Assembly (NCBI RefSeq): GCF_028583425.1
Contig: NC_072806.1
Span: 31,418,001-31,482,000 of the forward strand
Length of the DNA: 64,000 bases
Direction: 5' to 3'
DNA from: Eublepharis macularius
Taxonomy: Eukaryota > Chordata > Lepidosauria > Squamata > Eublepharidae
Positions 23,198 to 34,754 of the stretch are shown here, piece after piece. Below the pieces are notes generated by a model that was not told the DNA's origin, made no database searches, and saw only the letters and a list, made by a program, of their open reading frames with translations. Every line of letters begins with the position of its first letter. The first letter of the stretch is position 1. The translations under genes and the position numbers were made by a program.

Positions 23198-23299
23198 TGA
23201 TACAGCGAGGGTCACAGAGTCCAGCTCGGCTTTTCCCAGGTGGCCACAGAAGATGGAGCTCACCACGCTGATCAAGAACCCCAAAAGCTGTGCCAGAAA
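23198..23299 (-). CDS. SLC47A1: SLC47A1-like exon 2
   Basis: A 102-bp phase-0 exon reading [20 protein letters not shown] onward to SVTLAVS. It covers membrane segment 1 and the conserved CGHLGK motif. The acceptor is CTCTGCAG and the donor GTACGT. Confidence 0.92.
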
Positions 23300-23392
23300 C
23301 TGCAGAGGAGAAGTGAAGTGAGTCATTGTTACCCCAGTTCCAGGCTGAGGCAAGTCCTTGGATTGCTCAGACCATCTTAGAAAGGGCTGCAG

Positions 23393-23892
23393 CAGGGCTT
23401 TTTTTCAGCTGGAATGCGGTGGAACGGAGTTCCGGCAACTCTTGAAAATGGTCACATGGCCGGTGGCCCCGCCCCCTGACCTCCAGACAGAGGGGAGTTG
23501 ACCTACATGACCTACATCTTTTCCACACTGTGACACTGAGAGATCTCTGTCTTTTGGTGCTACACCTCTGAAGATGCCAGCCACAGCTGCTGGCGAAACG
23601 TCAGGAACTACAATGCCAAGACCACGGCAATACAGCCCGGAAAACCCACAACAACCACCGTTCTCCGGCCGTGAAAGCCTTCGACAATACATAGAGGGGA
23701 GTTGAGATTTCCCTCCGTGCTGCAGAGGGCAATCTCAACTCCCTCTGTCTGGAGATCAGGGGGCGGGGCCACTGGCCATGTGACCATTTTCACCAAGGGA
23801 AATTTAAACTTTAAAAAACTCCCCCCTTGTTCCAGCTGACGCAAAGTGTGGTCCTGAGTCCCACCACCTCTTTTCCCAGAAAAAAAGCCCTG
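23393..23892. mobile_element. Palindromic hAT-like MITE, copy 5, with Penelope tail inside
   Basis: A perfect 8-bp duplication GGCTGCAG flanks it (23385-23392 and 23893-23900). It begins 94 bp upstream of exon 2 of the minus gene, inside intron 1. It is interrupted at 23502-23692. Confidence 0.9.
23502..23692. mobile_element. Penelope-tail element nested in a MITE
   Basis: It contains GATGCCAGCCACAGCTGCTG and AACTACAATGCCAAGACC, the tail of the Penelope element ending at 45298. The 13-bp flank AGAGGGGAGTTGA is repeated at 23489-23501 and 23693-23705. Confidence 0.8.
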
Positions 23893-23900
23893 GGCTGCAG

Positions 23901-25140
23901 CAATGATGTGGCCACACGCAGTCTAGAACTTTCATGGGAACATGTACCAGAAAGAGAGAGCAATCTAGAATGGCAGAATTGTGGCAGTCTACGTGCCATG
24001 GACATGCACAACAGCCTGAGTAGAACCACGTGGACACTAGTCTTGCAGCAGCTTCTCAGATCCCACCCCCCAAGAGATTGACCCACTAAAAGCTTATTCA
24101 GACTGCAGGAAGGCTACACCACTTCAGACTGCATGGGTAGGGTATACATGGCATAAACCAATTACAATTTTGTACCAAGCCAAACTGTAGCCCAGGAAAA
24201 TGTTTGTATGCCATATGCATACAATTATGCAGTTTTGCCCAGTTCCTCTTGTTTTGTATAATCCTGTTGTTTCTAATTGCTTTTTGCATGAGATATTCTG
24301 ATTTTGCTAATCTTGGAAGAGAGTAAAGGGAGGGACTATACCAGGCACTGGACCATCCTCCCCCATGACCCTCAAAATCTTATTCAACCACCCCTTTGGC
24401 ATCCTTGTTTACAGTTTCAAGCATATTTTTCACAACCAGGGCTAGAGACTTGCTTTAAACAGATTTTCTGAAAGCTGAACTCCACGTCCAATCTCACATC
24501 AGTATTCCCACAGCAATCCCACCAAGGCAAGGTCATTTTCCTTATGCAAAAAGGTTTTTTTAACATAAGGGGATCAGTTCAGCCGCCCCACCCTGTGGTA
24601 CAAGGTCTAGGAAGGACTTCCAGAGAGGTTTTTTCCCTGCACAGTTTTATTTGGCTCTTAGTTCCTTGAACCAAAATCTTCCAAAGCAAATCTTCTGCTC
24701 AAGGAAGAAATCCAAGATAACTGAACAGGTGCCAACCAGCAAAGAATGTGCAAGCCCAACGCCAAAGGTATATGAATCATCCAATTTGGAGGAATGATCT
24801 TTCACCATAACAAGGATCCTGGAGGGAAGGGGAAAAATATAGGAGAAGCAATACACCCATGCAAGAGCAAGGAAGAATTTGCTTTGAACAAACTTATCAA
24901 AGGTTGCTTTTAAAAAATGCAACTTCTGTGAGGAAAGCAGGCACCTGTGAAAAGCAATTGCCCCATTCTTAACAAACAAGCATGGGGGCACATGCAAGAA
25001 GGCCCCTGCAGAGCAGGGCAGAAACATGTGCAACTGCCCCCCCCCCCAGCTTAGGCCAAAGGCTTTCTATAGCCCACTATCATCTACGTTGACAGATAAC
25101 TCCTCAAAGCCTCCTGCAGGGCAGTCGTATTTTAATGGGA
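23901..25140. other. Intronic stretch, nothing recognised
   Basis: Intron 1 of the minus gene. No exon, RNA gene or clear repeat ends were seen. Confidence 0.35.
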
Positions 25141-25144
25141 GATG

Positions 25145-25480
25145 CTAGGGATCCCGACTAAGGCCTTCTGCCTTCAAAGCATGCTATGGAATGAAAGGTT
25201 AAACTCTAGGATGTCTGAATCATTTGGCTCTGGCCAACTAAATGGGATCGTACAGAAATTCTTAGTTGCAGATAATATGGATATTTGCTTAGATGGGTAT
25301 GAACAGATGATGCAAGAAATAAATAGGGTTATAAATGAGGTAAATAAAAGCTACACCAGACCCTCCAGAGGGCATGCCACTCAGTGGTTTGATAGCGAAT
25401 GTAGGAAAGCAAGAAGGGAGATGAGTGATAATTATAATAGATACAGGTATAAACCAGAGGAGAATATGCTGATGGTATTA
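25145..25480 (+). pseudogene. LINE ORF2 fragment (endonuclease-RT linker)
   Basis: Reads INEVNKSYTRPSRGHATQWF then DSECRKARREMSDNYNRYRY, a pattern (WFD.EC..ARRE) common between endonuclease and RT of non-LTR elements. Ends abruptly; probably the same family as the LINE at 59826-61040. Confidence 0.5.
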
Positions 25481-25489
25481 AAACATGCT

Positions 25490-27060
25490 ATGTGCTCCGA
25501 CACTGAGTTACAGCCCTGCTCCAACTCCTGGCCATAGGCCACAGGGGCATCGTGGGTAAAATACCGGACTAGAGTCTGGGAGATGCAAATCTCCTACATG
25601 GTGCACATAAATCTCTTCCAGCAAAACAAACAGTAGCTCCCACCTTCCTTAACCCCCCTGATGCACTGCAGTGATGAGAGGAGATGAATTCTGCCCTCCC
25701 TGCCACCTCCCACTGCACTAGGGAAAGATGTGGCCTGTCCTCCTCACCCCCTACTGTGCCGTGGGGAGGCGGGAATGAGTAACCGGGCCATTGGAGTGCC
25801 TCCTGGAGGTACTACCGCTTGGTGTGGCCGATCCTGACGCTGTGGGCAGCTGAGACAGCAACAGCAGGGCTGGCTGGCACTACCACCCCACCTCTGGCAC
25901 CCTAGGTGTGCCTAGTGGATGGGCCAGACAAGACCAGAGGAGGGCATGGGGGAGGCGGAGAACGAGGGCAATGTCGGGTTGGACCTCATCTATGAAGCTC
26001 ATTGGGTAATGCTGGGCTAGTCTCTCTCAGCCTAACCTTCCTCACAGGGCTGTTGTGAGAATAAAATGGGAAGAAGAGAGACCCGTGTGTACTGTTCTGA
26101 GCAACTTGGAAGGGCTGGACAGATGAATGAAACAGATAGCAGGCAGATCTCTGGATCCAAAGCACAACCCTGAAAAGTTTCAAGCAGCGTTACCCGAGAG
26201 GTGAACTTCCCGCTCCTCGGTCGGATGCTCAGGGTGGAACAATGAACAAAAGAGCTTTCTGGGCCCGGGCATATTTTGGCCCATATATTGGCAGACACGG
26301 AGCTGTCTGCTGGGCAGCACATGCAGCCTTGAGACCAGACTCCAGAGCGGAAGCTTCTCAGATTTCAAGAGAATCACAGTTTGGGTTTTTTAATTCCAAA
26401 CTGCTGCAAAACTAGAAACATTCATAGAGCTGAGAGGCTGTTTTGGGCAGTCTTGAATTTCCGAAAGAGGAATATCCTGAAGCTTAACTAAGGGGATGGT
26501 GGTGCAGAAGAGGTTTGTCTTGTGCTGCTTTATGTTGCTCACTCAAAACTCAAAAACATTTCTTGGTTGTGGGGGGGGGGGGAGAGCACTGGCAGTGATG
26601 GCACCAAACAGTAAAAGAGGCTGATTCCCTCTCGGGATCCAGAAAGCAGCACAAATAAGGGTCACCACTGACAAAGCAGGGTTTTTTTTCCATATTGAAA
26701 GACCTTCCCAGGTATCCAGAAAAACAGGACTCTGTAAGTTAACCCAAAGTGGGGGGAATTAGCTTGTTGAGGATGCTCCAGAAGGCACCGATGTTGGGAG
26801 CAGCTGAGAATCAGTCAGCACGAATCCTCAAGCGACCCGAGAAAACCCTAGACAGGGTATTTGGGGTACAGGGGGTGGCATGCCGCCAAGCTGAAGAAAA
26901 TGCAATGGCAAAGCTCATCTAATTTTTTTTTTTAATTCAGATATTTTGGGCCCTCCAGCTGAGCTTTCAAAAATTCAGTCACAGGCTTTTACAAGTTTGT
27001 GTTGTTTTCCCTCTTCTCTGTTCACAAAATCTTATGAAATAAAGGAATTTAGCAAGTTGA
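25490..27060. other. Intronic stretch, no gene seen
   Basis: Contains a SINE-like tail fragment at about 26030-26110 (CCTCACAGGGCTGTTGTGAG) and a poly-G run at about 26568. No exon. Confidence 0.35.
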
Positions 27061-27265
27061 ATGGGCACAGGCTAGCCTGATCTTGTTAGATCTGAGCAGG
27101 TAAGCAGGGTTCTGGTTAGTACTTGGATGAGAGGCTCCACAAAGGAAGTCCAGGATCACTTTGCAAAGATGGCAATGAAAAACCACCTCTGCTTATCTCT
27201 TGCCTTGAAAACCCTCTGGGGTTGCCATAAGTTAGCTATGACTTGATGACATTTTACACACAGAG
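27061..27265 (+). mobile_element. 5S rRNA-derived SINE
   Basis: The head keeps 5S-like text (TAAGCAGGGTTCTGGTTAGT, ACTTGGATGAGAGG), followed by AACCACCTCTGCTTATCTCT and a BovB-like end (CTATGACTTGATGACATTTT). Confidence 0.65.
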
Positions 27266-27674
27266 AGAGCAAGTTGGAGTTGTCCAGCAATCTGTTCTTG
27301 CCAGAACAACCCATAGTACTTTTTAATTCCTTTGCAACTTTTTTTAAAGCTTTAATTAATCTGAATGGGCAGATCAAAGCAGAGCTCTCTGCAAGACCTC
27401 AGTTCCCTTTACGAGTGACCTGACTGTCCGTAAGTCCTAGATCTTCTGAGATGAACTTGCAAAACTCTTTGGCAAGCACGTGAGGCAAGAAATCCAATAA
27501 CGGCCAAGTGCAAATCCGGAACATTACAGATGACAGTGGAAGAACAAAGACTGACATTTTAATGATTTCACAAACATCTGGAAATAATAAGTGATCTTTT
27601 CTCAAAGGAAGTTCATTAAGATTTGGACAACTGTGCAGGAATTTACATGTAAAATGAACAGGCAATGACCTCAG

Positions 27675-28075
27675 ACAAGGAACATGTTATATTGAATCAG
27701 ACCTCTTGGTCCATCACGGTCAGCATTGGCCGAATCCACACTTACTTGGCACAGCGCTAAGCAGGTGGAGTGAAAGCGTCTTTCTGGCACGTTTTATGAC
27801 ATCATCACACTACAAGAGCAGCATCATGGTGCGATGATGTCATAAATTGCGCCAGAAAGATGCTCTCACTCTGCCTGCTTAGCGCTGTGCCGGTAAGTAT
27901 GGATTCAGCCACTGTCTATGCAGACCGGCAGCTGCTCTCCAAAGTCACAGGCAGAGGTCTTTCACATCACCTACTGCCTGGTCCTTTTAACTGGAGGTGC
28001 TGAGGATTGAACCTGGCACCTCCTGCATGCAAAGCACAGGCTCTTCCACTGAGCCACAGCCCCTCCCTTGCTATT
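27675..28075 (-). mobile_element. tRNA-derived SINE, interrupted by a MITE
   Basis: On the minus strand the head at about 28065-27990 reads GCTGTGGCTCAGTGG (A box) and GGTTCAATCC (B box), followed by AGGACCAGGCAGTAGGTGAT. It is not a functional tRNA. The body is split by the element at 27728-27910. A related copy is at 59150-59335. Confidence 0.65.
27728..27910. mobile_element. Palindromic GGCCGAATCC-type MITE
   Basis: Ends GGCCGAATCCACACTTAC and its mirror; arms share TTAGCGCTGTGCC. The flanks are ATT and ACT (3 bp, one change), inserted in a SINE whose sequence resumes after it. Confidence 0.75.
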
Positions 28076-28229
28076 CCAAGAAAAATGTTCCCATGGACCA
28101 TAAAGAAACACTGAATCCAGACTTCGGACCCGAATAAACACAAACTTTGGACCACTTCCTCCTCTTATCAGATAGCAAGATGCTGGGGCTGGAATGGTAT
28201 TGGAGAAGAAGGGAGGCATCAAACCATTA

Positions 28230-29420
28230 GTAGCAGTCAGCTCAAGTTTATAACAACATGAAAAATGTGAACTTGTACATCTCCTTGCAGTCTGATTTTG
28301 GGGGAATTAGAAGAGGATTGAGGCCTTTCGTGGATCTATTCTCAAAATCGAGAAATTCACTGTCCAAGATAAGCCCGCCACACTATTAGGAAAATGTAGA
28401 TATTCTTTGCGGCACACCCAATAAACTTACTAAGAAATGCAAACATTCAAGTTCAATCCAACCAACACTTTCCTGGGAGTAAGCCTCACTGAATGAAATG
28501 GGACTTACTTCCAAGCAGAAGGCTTGCTCCCTTGAAACGTGCAGGGGCTGCACAGACTCGATTGCTGTGTTGGTGGCAGGGGGGAGTTTATACACAATAT
28601 TAAAATGGCCAGAGAGAGGACAAGTCCACACAGGCTCTTTCCCCGCACCTATGAAGCCAGCAGAACGATTGCCACGTTCACCCCCACATCACAATCCGCC
28701 TGCTAAATCCGACTAGCCCAGCATCCCATTTCCAACAGGACAGCCAAGGAGATGCTTCTGGGAGAATGGCAAGCAGAGAGCAAAGACAACAGGCCTCCCC
28801 TCTTGCTTTCACAGATAGACTGTTCTGGAACCTAGAGGTTCCATTTCGCTCTGGTAGCTTTTCATCCTTGGAGAGAGAGAAGAACAAAAACGACACACTT
28901 GGAGAATCTGAATATACCCAATAGAGTGTGTTGGGTGGTGGTAGTGGACTCTCTCATCCTCAATCCAACTGGCAGGGGGAGCGGAAGAGATCACACTTTC
29001 TCAGTTGCCCAACTGTGGGAGGGTGAATGGTGAGAATGCAGAGCCCTGTATTTTGGGGGTCGTGTTGGCGAATGACAGTCACCACCATTGTAATTGGGGT
29101 GCGAGTTTCTCTGCCTCCTCACCTATTGGGAGAGCCTGACCACCAACGTTTGGAGAGAGAGGGGTCCTTCCCAATTCCTCCTGCCACAAATTCCTGCCTC
29201 CTACTTGTCCCCCTTCCTCTCCTGTCCTCTTTCTCTGCACAACAAACGTCCAACGACACCTTCAAGACTAACATTTATTTCAGAGGCGCTTTCCTAAGGC
29301 ACCGCTGACTTCTTCAGGCATGTGAAGGCATTTCCTCCTCCTCTGCCTTGCTCTTCCCATTCCTTTCCTATTTTCCTGCCTTCCACCCGTTCTGCTTAAT
29401 TTCCCCACTTTTTTTGATCC
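28230..29420. other. Intron 1 stretch without recognised gene
   Basis: No exon found. A fragment at 29245-29330 (TTCAAGACTAACATTTATTT) belongs to the same type of dispersed repeat as 29435-29500. Confidence 0.35.
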
Positions 29421-29434
29421 CTTTAGTAGCACCT

Positions 29435-29500
29435 TTAAGACTAACCAACGTTACTGTAGCATAAACTTTTGAGAACCACAGCTCTCTTCGTCAGAGGCAT
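29435..29500 (-). repeat. Dispersed repeat fragment (TTAGTCTTAAAGGTGCTACT type)
   Basis: The minus strand reads GACGAAGAGAGCTGTGGTTC then GTTGGTTAGTCTTAAAGGTG. The same text flanks the DNA element at 53680-55021. It lies 100 bp downstream of exon 1 of the minus gene. Confidence 0.5.
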
Positions 29501-29599
29501 GGTTTCCTTCCTCTTTCTTTGTAACCTTCCCTCCCTTTGCCTGATCTCCTTCTTTCCCCTCCTCTCTCTCGTTTCTTCTTCCCTGCCCTCCCTCCTCAC

Positions 29600-29728
29600 C
29601 ACCGGGGCGCCGATCTTGACGAGCTCTCTGGCCTCGGTCCAAGCGCCGATGGGGACGAGCTGGCGGAGCCTCCGGCCGCAGCGGCTCCAGCAGGAGGGGC
29701 GGACAGCCACCTCCCCCGGCTCCTCCAT
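29600..29728 (-). CDS. SLC47A1: SLC47A1-like exon 1 (start codon)
   Basis: This exon encodes 43 residues, starting MEEPGEVAVRP and ending VKIGAPV. The ATG has G at -3 and G at +4, a good Kozak context. The donor is GTG|GTGAGG, phase 0. Joining to exon 2 gives [12 protein letters not shown], the usual start of the first MATE membrane segment. The N-terminus is cytoplasmic, arginine-rich and poorly conserved, as is normal in the family. Confidence 0.85.
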
Positions 29729-29960
29729 CGCCGGCTCGGGCTCAGGCTAGGGCGGCGGCTGGATCCCTCCTTCCACGGGGGCGCCCTCCGATCAACAACC
29801 CCCGTCCAACCGCCACCCCGTCCGGGCAGCCAGGCAGCAGCCACGTGCGGGGCGGCCGGCCAAGGGCACGCCCCCCGGAGGGAATCCCCTGCCCTATTGG
29901 GCGGAGCTGGCCCTGACGCAAGGGAGTGGGCGGGGCAATCACGCCCTAGCGTCATCGGCA
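29729..29960 (-). promoter_or_regulatory. CpG-rich promoter/5' UTR of the minus-strand SLC47A gene
   Basis: The 230 bases upstream of the minus-strand ATG are very GC- and CpG-rich. They contain an inverted CCAAT box (ATTGG on the plus strand, 29896-29900) fused to a GC box, a second GC box (GTGGGCGGGGC, about 29926-29936), and a CRE-like TGACG at about 29914. This is typical of a TATA-less CpG-island promoter. The transcription start itself cannot be placed. Confidence 0.6.
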
Positions 29961-30308
29961 ACACCAATATTACTAAAAGTAAGTCGGTCACTACTATAAC
30001 GATCAATAAAATTATCAGTACTGCTATTCATTATCATTATGATCAATAATAAAGTTTTCAAGAGTCCTGATAACAGATAATAGCCAATAATATCAATACC
30101 ATAATTACTATTGTTAGTATTAGAAAAGCGCAAGAGTCCAGTAGCACCTGTAAGACTAACAAAATTTGTGGGAGGGTAGGAGCTTCGGTGAGTCGCAGCT
30201 TCAACCTGAAGAAGTGAGTTGTGACTCACCAAAGCTGTGTGACTCTTGCTTTTTTCTGCTGCTACAGACAGACTAACAGGGCTACCCATCTTAATAGTTA
30301 GTATTATC

Positions 30309-30624
30309 CAGGGCTTTTTTTCTGGGAAAAGAGGTGGTGGAACAGTGGGTTGCCAGCAGAGGGGGCAACTTCTGGCAGGAGGTGGTGCCCCGGTACCACA
30401 TGCGCACACGCAAAGTGCGCGCACGTTTCCGGGACCACGCAATGACTTCACTTTGGTTCAGCTGGAACAAGGGTGGGTTTTTTTTAAGTTTAAATCGCCC
30501 TCAGTGAAAATGGTCACATGGCCGGTGGCCCCGCCCCCTGATCTCCAGACAGAGGGGAGGTTAGACCATTTTCAAGAGGTGCCAGAACTCCCTTCCACTG
30601 CATTCCAGCTGAAAAAAAGCCCTG
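30309..30624. mobile_element. Palindromic hAT-like MITE, copy 6
   Basis: A perfect 8-bp duplication GTATTATC flanks it (30301-30308 and 30625-30632). It carries an extra internal segment (about 30355-30500), also present in the composite at 47778. Confidence 0.88.
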
Positions 30625-30889
30625 GTATTATCTCTAATAATGAAAAAGATGGGGAAATGTTTCAGCATGCCAGTTCAGTCCAGTGTGGTGAAGGCTCCTG
30701 GGGGGCACAGTTGTACAGGGGTCCCCCCAGGACAATAGTATACCTGAGAGTTCACTGCACCAAGCTCACAGCCTCCCTTAACCTCCCTTTTCATTCATGT
30801 TCAACACGTGCCTGCCGTAGGCATTGGGTGAACAATTCTTCCATTTCCGTTCAAAGGCAACACTTTAAAATGGCAATTACGGCGTGCCA

Positions 30890-31073
30890 ACTTCAGGTTG
30901 GGAAATATCTAGAGATTTGGGGCTGCAGCCTGGAGATGGGTAGTTTGGGGAGAGGAGGGGCTTCAGCAGGATTTAATGCAATAGAGTCCACCTTTCAAAA
31001 CAGCCATTTTCTCCATGAGAGCTGATATCTGTTGTCTGGAGATCTCCAGGTCCTACCTGGAGTCTGTCAACCT
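30890..31073 (-). mobile_element. TAGGGTTGCCA-family hAT-like element (degenerate)
   Basis: Minus-strand text such as GGTAGGACCTGGAGATCTCC and TGCATTAAATCC matches a decayed copy of the family seen at 9000-9228. Confidence 0.5.
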
Positions 31074-31599
31074 TATATTCTCAGGCTGCCCCACATTCAG
31101 ATGTCCCCAGGGTCTCTGTCCCAAAGAATTTACAAGAAAAAAGGGGTGGGGGAAGCAAACTGTTCCCTGCTGCATCATGCAAACTGTACTTTGGGGTATA
31201 AGTACAGATTACTATCATGGCAGGGATTCCAACCTCATCCCGTAAAATAATTGGTGGTGGTTGTTACCTTTATTTATAGTCGCTGGGACTCCAGGCAGAT
31301 CACAGATATGATAAGAACTATTCAGTCAACCAGTAAGAGAATTACAAAGTATGATTAAAAGATTTGACTCTTAACCTCAAAGATTCCTTGCAAAACTGAA
31401 TAACGCAGTGTGCGGGGCAGATTACAGGTATGCAAAAGACCGTTCTTTCCATCAGTGAGCTGCGTACAAAGTACGATAAAACAATTCTGTCTAACAGCAG
31501 AGATTCTTAATGAAACAAAATCATGCAGTGGGGCTGGGAATAGAGAACAGTTGTCTAATAGTTTTGCTTCCTTTATAGGAATATCCTCCTGAACAATTC

Positions 31600-32100
31600 T
31601 GGCTCCCGATGGAATTCCAGATCGGGTTCAAGGTTCTGGTTCTGACCTTTAAAGCCCTTAGCAGACCGACTCTCACCCTGTACTCCCCAGAGGGTGCTCC
31701 ACTCAGCAGATAAACATCTACTGGTGGTCCCTGGCCCCAAGTAGGTCTGTTTTGCCTTGACCAGGGCCAGGACCTTTTCGGTCCTGGCCTCAACCTGGTG
31801 GAATTCTCTGAGCCAAGCTACAAGTGATGCCTGACACAGGTTGGACACTTGTCAGCTTCCCTCAAGATTTGATGGGAAACGTAGGCATCCTGGTCTTGCA
31901 GCTGTAATGGAGAGCCAAGCTGTAAAACCAGGACGCCTGCATTTCCCACCCAAACTTGAGGTAAGCTGACAAGCGTCCAACCTGTGTCAGGCGTCACTTG
32001 TAGCTTGGCTCTCTGTCTGCGACAACTCGGGCCCAATGGGATTTGCTATCATTCCACCAGGCCTGTAAGCCAGAGATGTTCCTCCAGGCCTTTGATGGTT
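31600..32100 (+). mobile_element. L2-like LINE fragment, split by a palindromic element
   Basis: Translated text QFKVLVLTFKALSRPTLT is the usual L2/CR1 C-terminal region. It resumes after 32015 with CGGGCCCAATGGGATTTGC. The insert is at 31811-32010. Confidence 0.55.
31811..32010. mobile_element. Palindromic element, AGCCAAGCTACAAGTGA family
   Basis: A 200-bp inverted repeat with perfect 5-bp flanks CTCTG (31806-31810 and 32011-32015). Near-identical to 5665-5864. Confidence 0.8.
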
Positions 32101-34750
32101 TATTTGTTTATTTTATTCAATTTATATTAAGCCCTCCCCGCATCAGCAAGCTCAGGGCAGATTACAATTTATACAATAGTATAAAATACACATAACTTTA
32201 AAACCAATAAAGCTCCTTAAATATTTAAAAACACACAACAAAACAACGCAGCAGCAGATTTTAAGGACATATAGCAGCAGATTTCTCCAGCGACCACCAC
32301 CTAACCACCGTTGAGACAAACGGGTCTCCTATTCAGCCTCCTGCTGGCGGGGGGTGGGTGGGGGAGGCATCCCCTCCCGGTTCTTGCGTCTCTCATCTTG
32401 ACTGACACTGGCACTGCCTATATGTGGGGCTGTACAATGTGCACTGCTGAGGGTGGGTTGTGAAACTGCACCTGCTCTTTTTATGCTACCAGTTTTCAAC
32501 TCTTTATCTTTGCGTCTTTTAAATGGATGTGGTCCACTCTGAGCCTGCTTGCGGGGAGAGCGGACTACAAATTTAATAATAAATAAATCTGCCCATTCTG
32601 TAGAATGAGAGAGGAATGGGGGCTTTCCTAAAAGCCTCTCGCAGGCCATTCCCAATGTGGGAGTCTCCACAGAGAATGCACACGAACAGAAATGCTGCCA
32701 TAGGCGGTCTCCCCAGGTTGCCATTTTACAAATGGGGAACACCGAGGCCAACAGAGAAGCAAACGCCTCTTGTGAGAGCCAAACTACAAGTGATGCCTGA
32801 CACTAGTTGGACACTTGTCAGCTTCCCTCAAGTTCTGATGGGAAATGTAGGCGTCCTGGTCTTGCAGCTTGGCTCTCCGACTGCTGTCCAATGGACTTTT
32901 CAACTGTCACTTGTCCAACATTCCGCCCAGCTGCCTACATTTCCCATCAAACCTTGAGGGAAGCTGACAAGAGTCCAACCTGTGTCAGGCATCACTTGTA
33001 GCTTGGCTCTCTGCTGTCATTTTCAGCAGGGATTTGTGTCAGATCAGCACCCATATGCCTTAGAGAAGCGCAGCCACAGTAAGGCTAGCCAGACAGCTGA
33101 CTATAGCAATGGGGTACAGGCTTTGCAGGGGTGGAAATTCTGTGTGTGGGGGGGCTGGTCTTGGCTGGAGAGCTGCATTTCAGTCAGGGGGCATCAGGCA
33201 AGGAGGCCTCCCTGTGGCTCCTGAATGGGGCATTTTCAAAACTCCCCCGATCCTGCCCACCCTGCTAGTTCTGGCACAGAGTAATTAAGGAAAGAACTTG
33301 TAGGATGCATGAAACAGCCATATATCCAATGTAAGCTGATCTGGAGCAAGAGCAATCCAGTTGGGCCTCAGCATCTCTGTCAGGCAGGATGCCCAGGGCA
33401 ACAAATGCAATCTGAACGAGGTATGCAAGCTCACCTCAAAGGTCAGGGTTGTCAGAGTGGGTTTCTTTTTCCTGGGAGCCGTCAGCAGTTCCAAATCAGT
33501 TGCAAATATTTGTACATGGGATTACGCAGAAAATTCAGAACAGATCTTCTCCCCTCCTTTGCTCCCCTATCCTCCTCCAAGGGAAGTTTTGCAATTCTCA
33601 CAATTTGTCGTTGTTCCTCAGATCACCCTTTAATCCCTTTCTATTTTTTTAATTTAAAAATACCTCTTTGAAGTCTTAAAGTCAACATGTTGCAACCATT
33701 GTTCCTGGTTAATTTATTTCATTATTGTTTTGTACATTGATTTTAGAATTGTTGTTTTCTTGTTTTTAATGATTTTAACTTGTTCACTGCCCAGAGCCCC
33801 TGAGGATGGATGGCATATAAATAAATAAATAAATACATACATACGTACATAAAAATTTATTTTAAAATTAATCATTTTATTAACAAACTGTAAACATACA
33901 TGAAGGAACAACATACATACTCAAAAGGGAATACAGGCTACAGATAAAAACATTGATCTCTACCAATCCTATCACTGATCCCAAACCTCCTGTCCCATCT
34001 CTGCGGATACGCAAAATCACACATCACAGCTCATAATATCAATACCTTCTCCAGTTACATAATTGCTCAGGTTGTAATGATGCTTTGAAATTTCATTGTG
34101 GTGCCTAGCGTGTTCTGCACCTGTTTTATTGTAGTGTGTCTCAGAAATTCCTAGTGGAAGTACAAAGGATGGGCTAGCTTGCCTGCTGGAGAAAAAGGGA
34201 GGAAGAAGTCCCCTTTGACAAGCAAAATGGCTGTTTAGGATTATGGGACCTGTGAGGACAAAAACCATGTGCAACAGGGGCTGTAATAAAGAGGCAAATT
34301 GTCCAAGAGAGTAAAAGCTGGCTGGATGTATCCCAACATTTATGTACCATTTTACATCATAATCTTTTGTTGTAAGACATAAAAATAAATCTGCAAGATG
34401 TTCTTGGAATTGCTTGTTCATATATAAACTTAACTTTACGCAATTCAGAGGTGGGGGGATGAATTAATTTCTTAACCAGTTGCTTTCTGTCTTCAATTAA
34501 ACAGGTCTTTTAAAGCAGTAATGGAAATTGGGGAGAAGTTAAGCTAAGCTTTTGCTTGTGATGACAATCAGAGTCACCTTTATATTTATTTTTAATAATG
34601 ACAATTCTGTTTTCAAAGCTTGAATAAACTTACAAGAAACTGAAGGATTAGCAATGGTTAGAAGAATTGTGGTAGCAATAATTAGAACGTGTGGTCAATA
34701 AAATAGATAAGGCTGAAAAATGAGTTGGGTGCATAAATTTTTGAGCCAGC
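32101..34750. other. Intergenic stretch, repeats only
   Basis: Holds one palindromic element (32777-33008), LINE/SINE tails near 32540 and 33780 with an ATAA microsatellite (33815-33850), and unclassified AT-rich DNA. No gene is seen. Confidence 0.4.
32777..33008. mobile_element. Palindromic element, AGCCAAACTACAAGTGA family, with spacer
   Basis: Arms as in 5665-5864, but the centre (about 32870-32935) differs and includes an extra arm fragment. Flanks GTGAG and CTCTG do not match well. Confidence 0.65.
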
Positions 34751-34754
34751 TATC

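Larger units (their letters stand above)
6081..29728 (-). other. SLC47A1: SLC47A1-like MATE transporter gene (coding exons 1-12, 3' end not in window)
   Basis: Twelve coding exons splice in frame into the first 366 residues of a multidrug and toxin extrusion (MATE, SLC47) transporter; vertebrate family members have about 550-600 residues. These proteins exchange H+ for organic cations, typically in the renal brush border and bile canaliculus. Visible hallmarks are the IFCGHLGK motif, the ICIEWWTFEIGSF motif whose two glutamates (about residues 271 and 276) match the proton/substrate glutamates of human MATE1 (E273, E278), VVELGAQSIIYE (third glutamate, like E300), and VAASVRVGNALGAGD. All introns are GT-AG. 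The text around ELGAQ and VRVGNALGAGD looks closer to my memory of MATE1 than MATE2, so SLC47A1 is an inference. The last exons (final membrane segments) are not seen between 1 and 6080. Confidence 0.9.

Noticed and set aside
27985..28070. Possible tRNA gene on the minus strand
   Set aside because: It has A- and B-box-like text but is the head of a dispersed SINE and lacks a proper cloverleaf.
29537..30049. 170- and 136-residue frames on both strands over the CpG-rich region
   Set aside because: They are composition-driven frames around exon 1 and the promoter of the minus gene.
30246..31025. 259-residue open frame on the plus strand
   Set aside because: It runs through MITE copy 6 and a second repeat; the protein text is translated GC-box and repeat sequence with no family signature.
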